A stretch of DNA of 64,000 nucleotides, taken from Microbispora rosea. GTDB lineage: Bacteria > Actinomycetota > Actinomycetes > Streptosporangiales > Streptosporangiaceae. Shown one piece after another: positions 1 through 8,605 of the stretch (position 1 is its first letter; the number at the start of each line of letters is the position of its first letter). The DNA lies in assembly GCF_900156315.1 (NCBI RefSeq), contig NZ_FTNI01000005.1, positions 1-64,000 on the forward strand, read 5' to 3'. The notes under the pieces are model-generated. The model ran no database searches, was not told the origin of the DNA, and saw only the letters and a program-made list of their open reading frames with translations. Both the position numbers and the translations under genes were made by a program.

Positions 1-1
1 C

Positions 2-685
<684 letters not shown>

Positions 686-700
686 TCCTGCACACCCGCA

Positions 701-751
701 ACACCGCACCCATGGCGCGGCGGCCGACGGCCGCCGCGCCATGTGCGGTGT
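701..751 (+). terminator. Long hairpin terminator after the xylanase gene
   Basis: A perfect 15-bp stem (711-725 with 729-743, loop GAC) is extended by an outer 8-bp stem (ACACCGCA at 701-708 with TGCGGTGT at 744-751). Only the two bases CC at 709-710 bulge. It starts 15 bases past the xylanase stop codon. There is no U-tract, as is usual for terminators in GC-rich actinomycetes. Confidence 0.8.
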
Positions 752-882
752 CGCCGGATGGCGTCCGTCTCCTGTCTGATGACGTTGTGGCCGCGCACGA
801 GGGAATTGATGACTTCGGTCATGCGGCCCGGCCGTGGCATCCGGATTTTTGAACCTCAGATGTGCCCGTCGCCCCCTGCATG

Positions 883-970
883 TGCTACGGTCTACCGAGT
901 TGCAGTTGTGGTACCCATGAAACTCGTGTGCGCCTGGCGGGATGTGACCTTCAGGCGCATTTTGTTTTTC
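883..970 (+). promoter_or_regulatory. Promoter element and structured 5' leader of the cold-shock gene
   Basis: An extended -10-like element (TG at 883-884, TACGGT at 886-891) would start a leader of about 160 nt before the cold-shock ATG at 1057. No convincing -35 was found. The leader holds two hairpins: CGAGTT (896-901) with AACTCG (921-926), and TGCGCCTG (929-936) with CAGGCGCA (952-959). The second is followed at once by TTTTGTTTTT (960-969), which is unusual in this GC-rich sequence and looks like an intrinsic terminator inside the leader. Cold-shock genes are known for regulated, structured leaders; that this one attenuates is inference. Confidence 0.55.
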
Positions 971-1056
971 CGGCCTTCTCCGGAGGGGCCTCATCGGGCG
1001 ACGCGGAATCAGCACAGTGCGGATTCCGGTTCGGTCCCTGTTAAAGGAGATTCAAC

Positions 1057-1260
1057 ATGGCTCTCGGAACCGTGAAGTGGTTCAACGCGGAAAAGGGCTT
1101 CGGCTTCATCGAGCAGGAGGGTGGCGGCCCCGACGTCTTCGCCCACTACTCCAACATCGCCGCCCAGGGGTACCGCGAGCTGCAGGAGGGCCAGAAGGTG
1201 TCGTTCGACATCACCCAGGGCCAGAAGGGCCCCCAGGCCGAGAACATCGTGCCCGCCTGA
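1057..1260 (+). CDS. Cold-shock protein (CspA family)
   Basis: A 67-residue single cold-shock domain, the normal length for the family. Both nucleic-acid-binding motifs are intact: RNP1 as KGFGFIEQ near residues 15-22 and RNP2 as DVFAHYS near 26-32. The opening ALGTVKWFN is typical of actinobacterial Csp proteins. It should bind single-stranded RNA or DNA in the cytoplasm and act as an RNA chaperone. AAGGAG at 1044-1049 sits at good spacing before the ATG, which fixes the start. The gene is monocistronic: a long leader precedes it and a hairpin follows 20 bases after the stop. Actinomycetes carry several paralogues, so a specific symbol cannot be assigned. Confidence 0.97.
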   Translation: MALGTVKWFNAEKGFGFIEQEGGGPDVFAHYSNIAAQGYRELQEGQKVSFDITQGQKGPQAENIVPA

Positions 1261-1280
1261 CTCAGGTACGCATCGTGATT

Positions 1281-1311
1281 CGGGGTCCGCGCTCTACAAG
1301 CGCGGGCCCCG
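1281..1311 (+). terminator. Hairpin terminator after the cold-shock gene
   Basis: CGGGGTCCGCGC (1281-1292) pairs with GCGCGGGCCCCG (1300-1311) around a 7-nt loop, with one T-G wobble in a 12-bp stem. It lies 20 bases past the csp stop codon. Confidence 0.8.
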
Positions 1312-1453
1312 ACTCATGTCCGGGCACACGCTCCGTCGTGCCGCACCTCGTCGATCCTCCAAGCGCCGCTGCCCGGTCCGGGCAGGGGAGCTTCCGGCGA
1401 GGGCGGATGCACATTCAGATCCGGCCGTGAGGGAGTGCGCCGGCGCGTGGGCG

Positions 1454-1476
1454 TCCGCCGGCGTGTCGCCGGCGGA
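1454..1476 (-). terminator. Hairpin downstream of the small minus-strand gene
   Basis: TCCGCCGGCG (1454-1463) and CGCCGGCGGA (1467-1476) form a perfect 10-bp stem with a 3-nt loop. It is about 40 bases past the stop of the minus-strand gene ending at 1518 and may terminate it. No U-tract is present. Confidence 0.5.
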
Positions 1477-1517
1477 GCTGTACTCGCACGACGCGCTTCC
1501 CCTGCGGCGCATCCGTC

Positions 1518-1745
1518 TCAGAGTTTGTGCAGCTTCTTGTATGGGGTCAGGATTCTTTCCTGCTGCGATCGAAAATCGACGATCACAGCCACCCCCTCCT
1601 CTACTTCCACGACCACGCCGAGGCCGTACCGATCATGTGTGACCTGGTCGTTCACACTGAACTGTTCGACAGGCGGGGCCGGAGGCGGGGGCTTGAAGGG
1701 ACTGGTGGGCAGGTGACGGCGGGACGCGCCGCTGGCTGGCTTCAT
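1518..1745 (-). CDS. Small stand-alone Tudor-like protein (UvrD/PcrA C-tail type)
   Basis: A 75-residue protein. A proline-rich N-terminal stretch of about 25 residues precedes a compact domain, FSVNDQVTHDRYGLGVVVEV, which continues to VAVIVDFRSQQERILTPYKKLHKL. The pattern 'hydrophobic-x-x-D-x-V-x-H-D-x-Y/F-G-x-G-x-V', ending in a VDF strand and a basic tail, matches the Tudor-like tail of UvrD/PcrA helicases and related small SH3-like domains. In the helicases this tail contacts RNA polymerase. Whether the stand-alone protein does so is unknown. The domain call rests on motif resemblance only. No partner gene is adjacent, and a hairpin lies downstream. Confidence 0.6.
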   Translation of the reverse strand: MKPASGASRRHLPTSPFKPPPPAPPVEQFSVNDQVTHDRYGLGVVVEVEEGVAVIVDFRSQQERILTPYKKLHKL

Positions 1746-1806
1746 CTCATCAAGTATGTGCTGCTCGCCGAACCGCTCACAACCGACCCCATGGACTTCG
1801 GGGCCG

Positions 1807-1959
1807 TCAGGCGTCCTGGTAGTCGGTGCGCCAGGTGTGCGCGGACGCTTCCGGCTTCAGCAGATGCCCGGCCTGGGCGTCCTCCTGGACCGCCGGGGAG
1901 AGCTCGTTGACGAGCACGGATCCCGGGAACGGAGCGTCCAGGTCGCCCCTGAGATTCAG
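1807..1959 (-). pseudogene. Unidentified coding remnant (about 50 codons, no start)
   Basis: On the minus strand this stretch reads as well-formed coding sequence ending in HLLKPEASAHTWRTDYQDA and a TGA stop (complement of 1807-1809), with the high-GC third positions expected here. It is in a different frame from the gene that ends at 1967. No ATG supports a full-length gene; an internal GTG would give only about 37 residues. It looks like the surviving 3' end of a decayed gene whose family I do not recognise. A tiny real ORF is the alternative. Confidence 0.3.
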
Positions 1960-1966
1960 GCGGCAG

Positions 1967-3202
1967 TCAGCTTTCCTCGTCCCCGCGCGGACGGAGCGTT
2001 CGCTCGGCGATCCCGCTGGAAAGCCTGCCCATCACCGATTTGGCCCGGTCGAGTGTCTCCGTACCGAGGTGCACGGCGGCGTCGACGCCCTCTGCTCCCG
2101 TCTCGAGCACCTTGTCCCTCACCTCCGCAGCTGCGTCCGCCCAACGTCTGGCTTCCAGCGACTGCCGGCCGCGCTCGATCCCGAGCCGTCCGTGGAAGTC
2201 GACGACGGTGACCGCGACATGGTTGGTCGACTGCACCACGGCCCGGGACGTCGTCGGGTGCAGCAGCACCTTCGTGTTGGCGGCGACGGCAGCCGCCTCC
2301 ATGCGGGCCAGCAGACGCTCGGTGCTCCGGGAGATGAGGTCCAGCCGGTTCTGCCGCGCGGCCCGGAGCGCGAGGCGATGCCGGTCCAGCTCCTCCGGAG
2401 ACGCGTTCAGCACCCGGTCGAGTTCGAGCACGGCGATCGCGTCCTGCATCTGGAAGCAACGAGCGAGGACGGCGAGCCACTCCTGAACCGTGAGCTCGGC
2501 TTCCTTGGACGTCTTGGCGAGATCACCGATCTTGGCCTTGCGGTCCATCTTCTCCGCGAGCGCGTCCAGCTGACGCAACGCGTAGGCCTGCGTCCGCGCG
2601 ATCGTCACCGGCGTGGCCTGGACCTTCGACCACGTGACCTCGGAGACCACGCCCACCTGCTCGCGGATGGTCATGGCCTCCTCGATCATGAGGTTCACTC
2701 CGATCATGTCCGCCAGCACGGCGTCCTTCTGGGCGCGGAGCACGTCGTCGACCTTCCCGTCGATCACGGCGAGATAGTCGGTGATCTCGTCCATGGTCTG
2801 TTGCATCGCGAGCTGCGCCATGAGCCCCGCGGCGCCGGCCAGAATCGCCGGGTTGGTCAGGAACGATCCGGGCGTCCTCACCAGTTCCAGGAGTCCATTG
2901 ATCTTGCCCTTCTCGGTCAGCACAGCACGGCTGACGCCCGTCTCCGAACCTTTCATCAGGGGGTGTTTCTGCATCGCTCGCGCGGACTTCTCGGTCAGCT
3001 TCACCCAGCGGCCCGCGTTTGCGGCAATCTCGGAACCTGCCTGTGCGGCCTCGGCCCCGGTGTTGAGGACAGATCTGAGCCGTTTCAGTCCGAGGTCCTT
3101 TGACGGCAGTCCCTCGGATACGAGGAAACGATCCACGGCAGCCGGATTCCCGATGACCGCAAGGCCATCGCCGTCACTGAGCAGCTGAATCTCGTTATCC
3201 AT
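1967..3202 (-). CDS. Hypothetical protein with a central hydrophobic helix and long helical regions
   Basis: A 411-residue protein of unrecognised family. Residues 1-30 (IQLLSDGDGLAVIGNPAAVDRFLVSEGL) look like a small alpha/beta start. Near residues 118-135 there is a hydrophobic, Ala-rich helix (PAILAGAAGLMAQLAMQQ) followed by DEITDYLAVIDGKVDDVLRAQ. The remainder is rich in charged, heptad-like helices up to about residue 320, and the tail is basic. There is no signal peptide. The overall look is of a cytosolic or membrane-associated helical protein. The upstream neighbour is divergent across 230 bp, so it is probably monocistronic. No function is offered. Confidence 0.7.
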   Translation of the reverse strand: MDNEIQLLSDGDGLAVIGNPAAVDRFLVSEGLPSKDLGLKRLRSVLNTGAEAAQAGSEIAANAGRWVKLTEKSARAMQKHPLMKGSETGVSRAVLTEKGKINGLLELVRTPGSFLTNPAILAGAAGLMAQLAMQQTMDEITDYLAVIDGKVDDVLRAQKDAVLADMIGVNLMIEEAMTIREQVGVVSEVTWSKVQATPVTIARTQAYALRQLDALAEKMDRKAKIGDLAKTSKEAELTVQEWLAVLARCFQMQDAIAVLELDRVLNASPEELDRHRLALRAARQNRLDLISRSTERLLARMEAAAVAANTKVLLHPTTSRAVVQSTNHVAVTVVDFHGRLGIERGRQSLEARRWADAAAEVRDKVLETGAEGVDAAVHLGTETLDRAKSVMGRLSSGIAERTLRPRGDEES

Positions 3203-3432
3203 CGTCGGCTCCTGAAGTGTGGGCGGGGAAAGCGGCCGGAGCGCCGGCCAACACAGTACGCCGGGTAAAGCCCCACAGGAAGCTCGGCCCGAAATCGGCG
3301 AGAAGCACGCCGAATTGAAGGCGATAAGCGCGAAGCGGTGAATGCCCGGGATTGTGTACGCTGCCGAGGCGCCGGTGAAATCCGCATGAGCAAGCCCGCG
3401 AAGGTATCCCCCCGACCGACAAGGACGCCTGC

Positions 3433-4086
3433 ATGAAGAAGCCAGCCCGGATCGCCGTGACCGCTCTGACGCTCGCCGCCTCGCTCGCCGCCGCCGTCCC
3501 GGCCTCGGCGGCGTCCGACCGACCGCTGAGCCGTACGCAACTCAAGAAGCTGCTGGTCACGACCAAGGATCTCGGCAAGGAATGGGGCGCGGTGCCCATG
3601 AATCTCAAGCGGCTCGACCTGACCGGGCTGGAGGTGGACGACGCCCCCTGCCTCACCGCCGCGCGGGCGTTCGACGCGGTGTTCGACGAGCCGGCGCACA
3701 GCGCCCTCGTTCTGGGGCGTGCGTCCGGCGGGGAGCGCCTGTACACCGGCGACGCCGCCGCGCTCAAGAAGATGACCTCCACCGCCCAGCGGGTCGCCGC
3801 GGCCTGCGACGGCGCGGGCGACCGGCGCAACATGGTGAAGATCGTCAAGCACGCGCCGGGCAGGCTGGGCCAGGCGGCTTACGCCTTAGAGGTCCAGGAC
3901 TCGAACCCGGTATACGAAGGGCAGGACGCCAAGCTGTACCACTTCGACTACGTGGTGATCCGGCATCGATCGGCGGTCGCCGTCGTCCAGGTCGTCAGCG
4001 CCCGCGCGAGCCACTGGAAGGACACCCTGAACCTGGCGCGGAAGGCCGCCGCGAAGCTCGTCTCGGCCTACCCGCGGCACGCCTGA
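3433..4086 (+). CDS. Exported protein of unknown function
   Basis: A 217-residue protein with a textbook Sec signal peptide: KKPAR, then an Ala/Leu core, then a likely cleavage site after VPASA near residue 26. There is no lipobox, so it should be released or wall-associated. The mature part starts RPLSRTQLKKLLVTTKDLGKEW, which recalls the extracellular sensor-like domains of actinobacterial lipoproteins and PknH-type kinases ('tlLltaaDlG'). It has two Cys (near residues 76 and 129), possibly a disulfide. A 17-bp hairpin separates it from the convergent amidase gene. Function is unknown; the sensor-domain likeness is weak and based on motif feel only. Confidence 0.75.
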   Translation: MKKPARIAVTALTLAASLAAAVPASAASDRPLSRTQLKKLLVTTKDLGKEWGAVPMNLKRLDLTGLEVDDAPCLTAARAFDAVFDEPAHSALVLGRASGGERLYTGDAAALKKMTSTAQRVAAACDGAGDRRNMVKIVKHAPGRLGQAAYALEVQDSNPVYEGQDAKLYHFDYVVIRHRSAVAVVQVVSARASHWKDTLNLARKAAAKLVSAYPRHA

Positions 4087-4125
4087 CGGCGGGGCCGGGG
4101 AGGAGAGCCCTCCCCGGCCCCGCCG
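4087..4125. terminator. Bidirectional terminator between convergent genes
   Basis: A perfect 17-bp stem (4087-4103 with 4109-4125) with loop AGAGC lies between the stop of the exported-protein gene (4086) and that of the convergent amidase (4131). It can serve both strands. Confidence 0.85.
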
Positions 4126-4130
4126 TGCTT

Positions 4131-6584
4131 TCAGCGGGTGGTCACCGGCCGGGTCGCCGCCGAGGTGGCGGTGGCCTTCGCATAGGCCTTCGCCGACACG
4201 GTCACCCGTACGGCGATGCGGGCGCCGCGGTCGTGGCCTTTGAGGTGATAGGTGCGGCCCGTGGCGCCCTTGACCGGGACGCTGTCGCGCAGCCACTGGT
4301 AGGCGACCTTCTCCGGAGCGGGCGTCCAGGCGCCGGGGGAGGCGGTCAGCGTGCGGCCGATCTTCGGCGTCCCGCTCACGGCGGGCGGCTGGGCCGAGGT
4401 GAACGTTCCCGACGCCACCGGCGCGGTCGCCGCCGACCGTGCCGACGTGGCGGTGAAGTACGGGTCGTCGACGGTCACCTCGACGAGCACGCTCTTGCCG
4501 AGGTCCCCGGCGCCCGGCCGGTACGCCGGCTCGGTGGCCCCGGGGACCTTCGCACCGTCCACGTACCACTGGTAGGTGAAGCCCGCCACCTGCCGCGACC
4601 AGGTGCCGGGGGAGGCGGTGAGCTCACCGCCGACCTTGGCGGACCCGCTGATCACCGGCGGCGCGGTGCTGGACACCGGCGACCGTTGCGCGTCGTGCAG
4701 GTCCACCTCGGCCGTGCGGACGAAGACCTGCCGGTGGGCGTACCAGAGCTGGTAGTACCGGTCCTGGCCCTTGAGGTCGGTGCGGTCGCCGGGCGCCGAC
4801 CCGTCGAAGGTGGTCGCCCGGTAGTAGTCGGTGACCAGGTCGTCGTCGCTCACGGCGTACGTCTGCCCGGCCGGGATCTTGTACTCCAGCGGCGACAGCG
4901 CCTGGACCGGGATGCCGGTGCCGGTGTAGGCGGACGCCTCGGGGTAGGCCCGGCCGTAGACGGCTGCTGGGGTGGTCGCGGACTTCACGGTGACCGTCTT
5001 CGCCTGCGTGCGGACCACGACGGGCCGGTCGGCGGGGTTGTGCAGCCAGGCGAGGGAGCCGGCCCACCACACGCCGATCCAGTCGCCCTGCACCTGGGCG
5101 ACGACGAGCTTGTGGCCGGAGACGACCCGGGCGCTGATGTCGCTCGCGTACGTCGAGCCCGCGGTGGAGCCGGGCTTCCAGCCGGGGTCGGCGGCGAGCG
5201 GCGCCGTCTCGGACGGCGATTGGTGGAGGGGGAGGAAGTTGGTGCCGGCCCCGGTGACACAGTCGGGGGAGGGCGGGGAGGCGGCGGCGCAGCCGGTCAC
5301 CGGCTGGGGGTTGTCCTGGTAGCCGGTGCGCACCTCCACGACGTCGCCGGGGGCGACGTCGGCGGTGGTCTTCAGGTCGCCGCCGATGGGAGCGCCGAGC
5401 AGGTCGAAGTAGTGGTCCCAGTCCCAGTACGGCCCCGGGTCCCAGTGCATGCTCTTGGTGGCGCCGAGGACGGTCCCGGGCACCTGGTCGTGGCCGATGA
5501 CGTGCGCCCGGTCGAGCGGGATCCCGTACTTCTGCGCGAGGTGCTTCACCAGCGTGGCCGAGGTCTGGTACATCGACTCGGTGAACCACGCCGCGGTCCC
5601 GGCGAAGCCCTCGTGCTCGATGCCGATGGAGTGCATGTTCACGTACCAGTTGCCGGCGTGCCAGCCGACGTCCTTGGCGTCGAGGTGCTGCGCGATGTGG
5701 CCGTCGGAGGACCGGATGGTGTAGTTCCACGCGAGGTACGTCGGGTCCTGGGCCAACCGGACCGAGGGGTCGTAGTAGCCCTCGGTGTCGTGGATGACGA
5801 TGTAGTCGAGTGCGGGACCGCCCGGTCCGGTCCGGTCGGCGAGGTCGTGGTTGCCGTAGTCGGTCGTGTTGTCCGGCTCGGCTGCCGAGCCCTTGGCGTA
5901 CGGCGCGGGGATCGGCTCGCAGTCGAGACCGGCCGGGCAGTCGACGTCGGCGCCGGCGGCGAGCCGCATGGCGGGCAGGGGCACCGACTCGTCGGCGGCG
6001 AGGGTGACCCGCTGCCCGTCGGCGGTGACGCGGCTCTGGCCGCTGCGCAGGGTCTGGTAGACCTGCCGGACGAAGTCGTTCTTCGCGCCGAACCGTGCCA
6101 CCGCGTCCCGCCAGGAGCCCAGGCCGTCGCCGCCGTCGTGGTAGGACGCCAGCAGCGCGGCCCCGCCGCAGATGTTGGCGTTCGGGTCCCGGCGCAGCGC
6201 GTCGGCCGTGAGCCCGGTCAGCCCGGCCGCCGCCGCGATCTGGCTCGTGGTCGAGGCCGCGCGTCCCTTGTCCGCGCCGTCCCATGCCTCGGGCGCCCGG
6301 TCGCCGAGGTCGAACACGCCGTAGCCGCCGTCGGAGCTCGGCTTGCCCCGGTGGTCGTCCCAGCGGGACAGCATGTACGCCACGGCCTTGAGCAGTGGTT
6401 CCGGCGCGCCCGTCGCCCTGGCCGCCTCGCCGAAGGCGGCTTCGCGCGTGGGCGCCGACAGCGTTGCCGTGCAGGAGACCCGCGGCCCGGCCGTGGAGGC
6501 GGTGGCCAGGGCGGACGGCGCGGCGGGGAACAGCGCTGCCGCCGCGGCGACCGCGACGGCGATGCCGCGATGTGGAGTTCTCAC
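4131..6584 (-). CDS. Secreted N-acetylmuramoyl-L-alanine amidase (Amidase_2) with two C-terminal Ig-like repeats
   Basis: An 817-residue exported protein using the GTG at 6584 (AAGGGG lies 10 bases upstream); an ATG at 6635 adds only a non-signal-like prefix. A signal peptide (RTPHRGIAVAVAAAAALFPA) is followed by a helical region of about 200 residues. The zinc-amidase domain then begins YIVIHDTEGYY and runs through NMHSIGIEHEG to MHWDPGPYWDWDHY. These supply the expected metal-binding His residues and the conserved Glu. This class cuts the bond between MurNAc and the stem peptide L-Ala. An SH3-like stretch follows, and then two related modules (PPVISGSAKVGGELTASPGTW and PPAVSGTPKIGRTLTASPGAW), Ig-like repeats common in secreted actinobacterial proteins. 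It may remodel its own wall or attack others; the sequence does not decide. The family call is firm. Confidence 0.9.
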   Translation of the reverse strand: MRTPHRGIAVAVAAAAALFPAAPSALATASTAGPRVSCTATLSAPTREAAFGEAARATGAPEPLLKAVAYMLSRWDDHRGKPSSDGGYGVFDLGDRAPEAWDGADKGRAASTTSQIAAAAGLTGLTADALRRDPNANICGGAALLASYHDGGDGLGSWRDAVARFGAKNDFVRQVYQTLRSGQSRVTADGQRVTLAADESVPLPAMRLAAGADVDCPAGLDCEPIPAPYAKGSAAEPDNTTDYGNHDLADRTGPGGPALDYIVIHDTEGYYDPSVRLAQDPTYLAWNYTIRSSDGHIAQHLDAKDVGWHAGNWYVNMHSIGIEHEGFAGTAAWFTESMYQTSATLVKHLAQKYGIPLDRAHVIGHDQVPGTVLGATKSMHWDPGPYWDWDHYFDLLGAPIGGDLKTTADVAPGDVVEVRTGYQDNPQPVTGCAAASPPSPDCVTGAGTNFLPLHQSPSETAPLAADPGWKPGSTAGSTYASDISARVVSGHKLVVAQVQGDWIGVWWAGSLAWLHNPADRPVVVRTQAKTVTVKSATTPAAVYGRAYPEASAYTGTGIPVQALSPLEYKIPAGQTYAVSDDDLVTDYYRATTFDGSAPGDRTDLKGQDRYYQLWYAHRQVFVRTAEVDLHDAQRSPVSSTAPPVISGSAKVGGELTASPGTWSRQVAGFTYQWYVDGAKVPGATEPAYRPGAGDLGKSVLVEVTVDDPYFTATSARSAATAPVASGTFTSAQPPAVSGTPKIGRTLTASPGAWTPAPEKVAYQWLRDSVPVKGATGRTYHLKGHDRGARIAVRVTVSAKAYAKATATSAATRPVTTR

Positions 6585-6743
6585 CGTTGTGCGACCCCTT
6601 CTCGAATGCCTGTGGGGGGGATCAGGCCGGGGCAATCACACCGCCGCGCGCGGCCGCACGCCAGAGCGCCACGCAAATCTCGTCGAGATCGTAACTTTTC
6701 GCCAGACAGGCCGAGTCAGATGAAAATCATCTCTCTCCGGTGA

Positions 6744-8174
6744 CTAGTAGACGTAGGGCCAGCCGGCGCCGTCCCAGCCGAGCTTGTTGATGCCGAGGCG
6801 GGAGGAGCCGTCGTCGGCGTACCAGTGGTAGAAGAGCACGTCTCCGTCGTTGTCGGCGAGGACGGCCTGGTGGCCGGGGCCGTGGATGCTCCCGTGCCCG
6901 GCCAGCACCTGCGTGCCGCCCCCCGACGTCATCGCCGTCCCGTTCCGGTCGACGTACGGGCCGGTGACCGAGGTGGAGCGGCCGACCATGATGCGGTAGG
7001 TGCTGGACGCGCCCTTGCAGCACAGGTCGAAGGAGACGAACTGGTAGTAGTAGCCGCCGTGCCGGTAGATGAACGGCGCCTCGGTCGCGCCGCCGTTGCG
7101 GCCCGAGATGCTGCGGATCGTGCCGTCCAGCCGCTTGCCGGTCGCCGGGTCGAGCTGGACCATCTTGATCCCCGACCAGAACGAGCCGAAGTCGAGCCAC
7201 CAGCGGCCCTGGTCGTCGATGACGAGGTTGGGATCGATGGCGTTCCAGTTGTCGGAGGTGGTCGACTCGATGACCAGGCCCTGGTTGGTCCACGAGCCCG
7301 ACGCGCCGGTCGTGCTGGTGGCCAGGAAGATGCCCGAGTGGTTGGAACCGAAGGTCGAGGCCGCGTAGTACATGTAGTACTTGCCGTTGACGTAGGTGAT
7401 GTCCGGCGCCCACAGCGTGTTGCTGCCGTTGGTGTAGGCGTGCGTCCAGGAGGCCCCGCCGGGGAAGGCCACGCCCGCGTTGCGCCAGGCGGTCCGGTCG
7501 GACGAGGTCTTGAGCGCGATGTTGTCGCCCGTGTGCGCGAGCAGGTAGGTGCCGTCGGGCTTCTTGGTCACCTCGGGGTCGTGCACGGTGACGTCGCCGG
7601 TGACGTAGCCCGGGCCGGGGTAGGACGTGAGCCTGACGAGCTGCCACTGCTGGTTGGCGCCGCCCAGGTCGGTGTACTGGGAGATGCGGCCGCCGTCGGC
7701 GGTGGACCACTCCCAGACCTCCAGGGCCTTGCCGCTGTTGCGGTTGATCAGCTTCACGTAGCCGCTGTCGGTGTCGACGACCTGGAACTGCTGGTTGGTG
7801 GCGTTCTTGTCGGTGTACTGGATGACGTCGGCGCCGTCGGCGGTGGAGCGGCCGGAGACGTCGACGACCTTGCCGCTGAGACTCGACCTGAGGCGGTAGT
7901 AGCCGCCGCCGGAGTCGACGAACTGCCACTGCTGGTTGGCGCCGTCGTTGCGGGCCCACTGCACCAGGGGCGCGCCGTCGTTCGTCGCCTTGTTGTAGAC
8001 GTCCAGCGCCTTGCCGCTGTTGCGGTTGACCAGCACGTACGACGCGCTCGTGTCGATGGTCGCCGCCTGGGCGGGGCCGGCGGCCACGAGGGACGGGCAG
8101 ATCGCGAGCAGCGCCAGGACCGCCAGGGCGAGGACGCGGCGCGGCCATGCGGGAGAGCGTACGGAGGTGTCCAC
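6744..8174 (-). CDS. Secreted arabinan endo-1,5-alpha-L-arabinosidase-like GH43 with N-terminal ricin-type (CBM13) lectin domain
   Basis: A 476-residue protein from the GTG at 8174, preceded by GAGAGG. The next upstream ATG (8243) would place codons across the operator and is rejected. A signal peptide ends near AAGPAQA. Three ricin-B repeats follow, each with NxNSGKALdV and NQQWQ motifs (about residues 30-155), as expected for a sugar-binding CBM13. The catalytic five-bladed propeller carries HDPEV (base Asp), WNAIDPN (modulating Asp) and TEAPFIY (acid Glu), all intact. It should hydrolyse arabinan or arabinoxylan side chains outside the cell, which suits the xylanase at the window start. 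A LacI-type operator sits upstream, predicting induction by released sugar. Exo/endo mode cannot be told from sequence. Confidence 0.92.
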   Translation of the reverse strand: MDTSVRSPAWPRRVLALAVLALLAICPSLVAAGPAQAATIDTSASYVLVNRNSGKALDVYNKATNDGAPLVQWARNDGANQQWQFVDSGGGYYRLRSSLSGKVVDVSGRSTADGADVIQYTDKNATNQQFQVVDTDSGYVKLINRNSGKALEVWEWSTADGGRISQYTDLGGANQQWQLVRLTSYPGPGYVTGDVTVHDPEVTKKPDGTYLLAHTGDNIALKTSSDRTAWRNAGVAFPGGASWTHAYTNGSNTLWAPDITYVNGKYYMYYAASTFGSNHSGIFLATSTTGASGSWTNQGLVIESTTSDNWNAIDPNLVIDDQGRWWLDFGSFWSGIKMVQLDPATGKRLDGTIRSISGRNGGATEAPFIYRHGGYYYQFVSFDLCCKGASSTYRIMVGRSTSVTGPYVDRNGTAMTSGGGTQVLAGHGSIHGPGHQAVLADNDGDVLFYHWYADDGSSRLGINKLGWDGAGWPYVY

Positions 8175-8208
8175 GGGGGTGCCTCTCGTCGGGACGGACG
8201 GTACGGGG

Positions 8209-8242
8209 TGTCGATGTGAGCGTGTCGATGTGAGCGCTAACA
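8209..8242 (-). promoter_or_regulatory. LacI-family-type operator and 14-bp tandem duplication upstream of the arabinanase
   Basis: TGTGAGCGCTAACA (8229-8242) is a near-perfect palindrome centred on AGCGCT, the form seen for LacI-family repressors of pentose and xylan genes in actinomycetes. The 14 bases TGTCGATGTGAGCG occur twice back to back (8209-8222 and 8223-8236), so the left half of the operator is duplicated. It lies 55-68 bases before the chosen GTG start of the GH43 gene. The operator call is from known family preference; no such regulator gene is in the window. Confidence 0.65.
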
Positions 8243-8518
8243 ATCACGGCACGGAAGTGCCCTCGCGAGCACGCTGTCGTTCGGGGGAGATCGCCGCTCA
8301 GTGTCAGCGTCGCGTTCCGGGTCGTCAAGGGCCCCGTCAAACTGGCGCCGGTGCGCCCCCGCGCTCACCTGGCTGCGCACGCTCCGCGCCGCGAACGGCG
8401 ACGACGGCGGTGAAAGTTTCTGGCGACGGCGGCCGCGCGGTCCCTGGCGCCCGCACCCGCGAGACGAGCCGGGCGGCGTACGACCTCCGGGTTTTCCGGG
8501 GCCTTTCGGCATTTCTGA

Positions 8519-8597
8519 GTCGGTCGACTGACCAGAAGTGGACAAGTGGTCCCATGGGCCGCTACGGTCTTCTCAGTCAGTCAACTAACTCACTGAG
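8519..8597 (+). promoter_or_regulatory. Promoter and operator-like repeats of the NmrA-like gene
   Basis: TGGACA (8539-8544) and TACGGT (8563-8568), 18 bases apart, form a good housekeeping-type promoter. Directly downstream lies CTCAGT (8572-8577) ... ACTGAG (8592-8597), an inverted repeat enclosing CAGTCAGTCAACT. Just upstream lies GTCGGTCGACTGAC (8519-8532), almost palindromic around GTCGAC. Repeats flanking a promoter in this way suit a TetR- or MarR-type repressor. No divergent regulator gene is adjacent. Of the rest of the 8245-8605 interval, I see nothing coding. Confidence 0.55.
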
Positions 8598-8605
8598 GAG
8601 CAATC

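Noticed and set aside
3582-6743. A 1053-codon plus-strand frame across the exported protein and amidase genes.
   Set aside because: It crosses a strong bidirectional terminator and two genes with clear domains; the translation has no recognisable feature.
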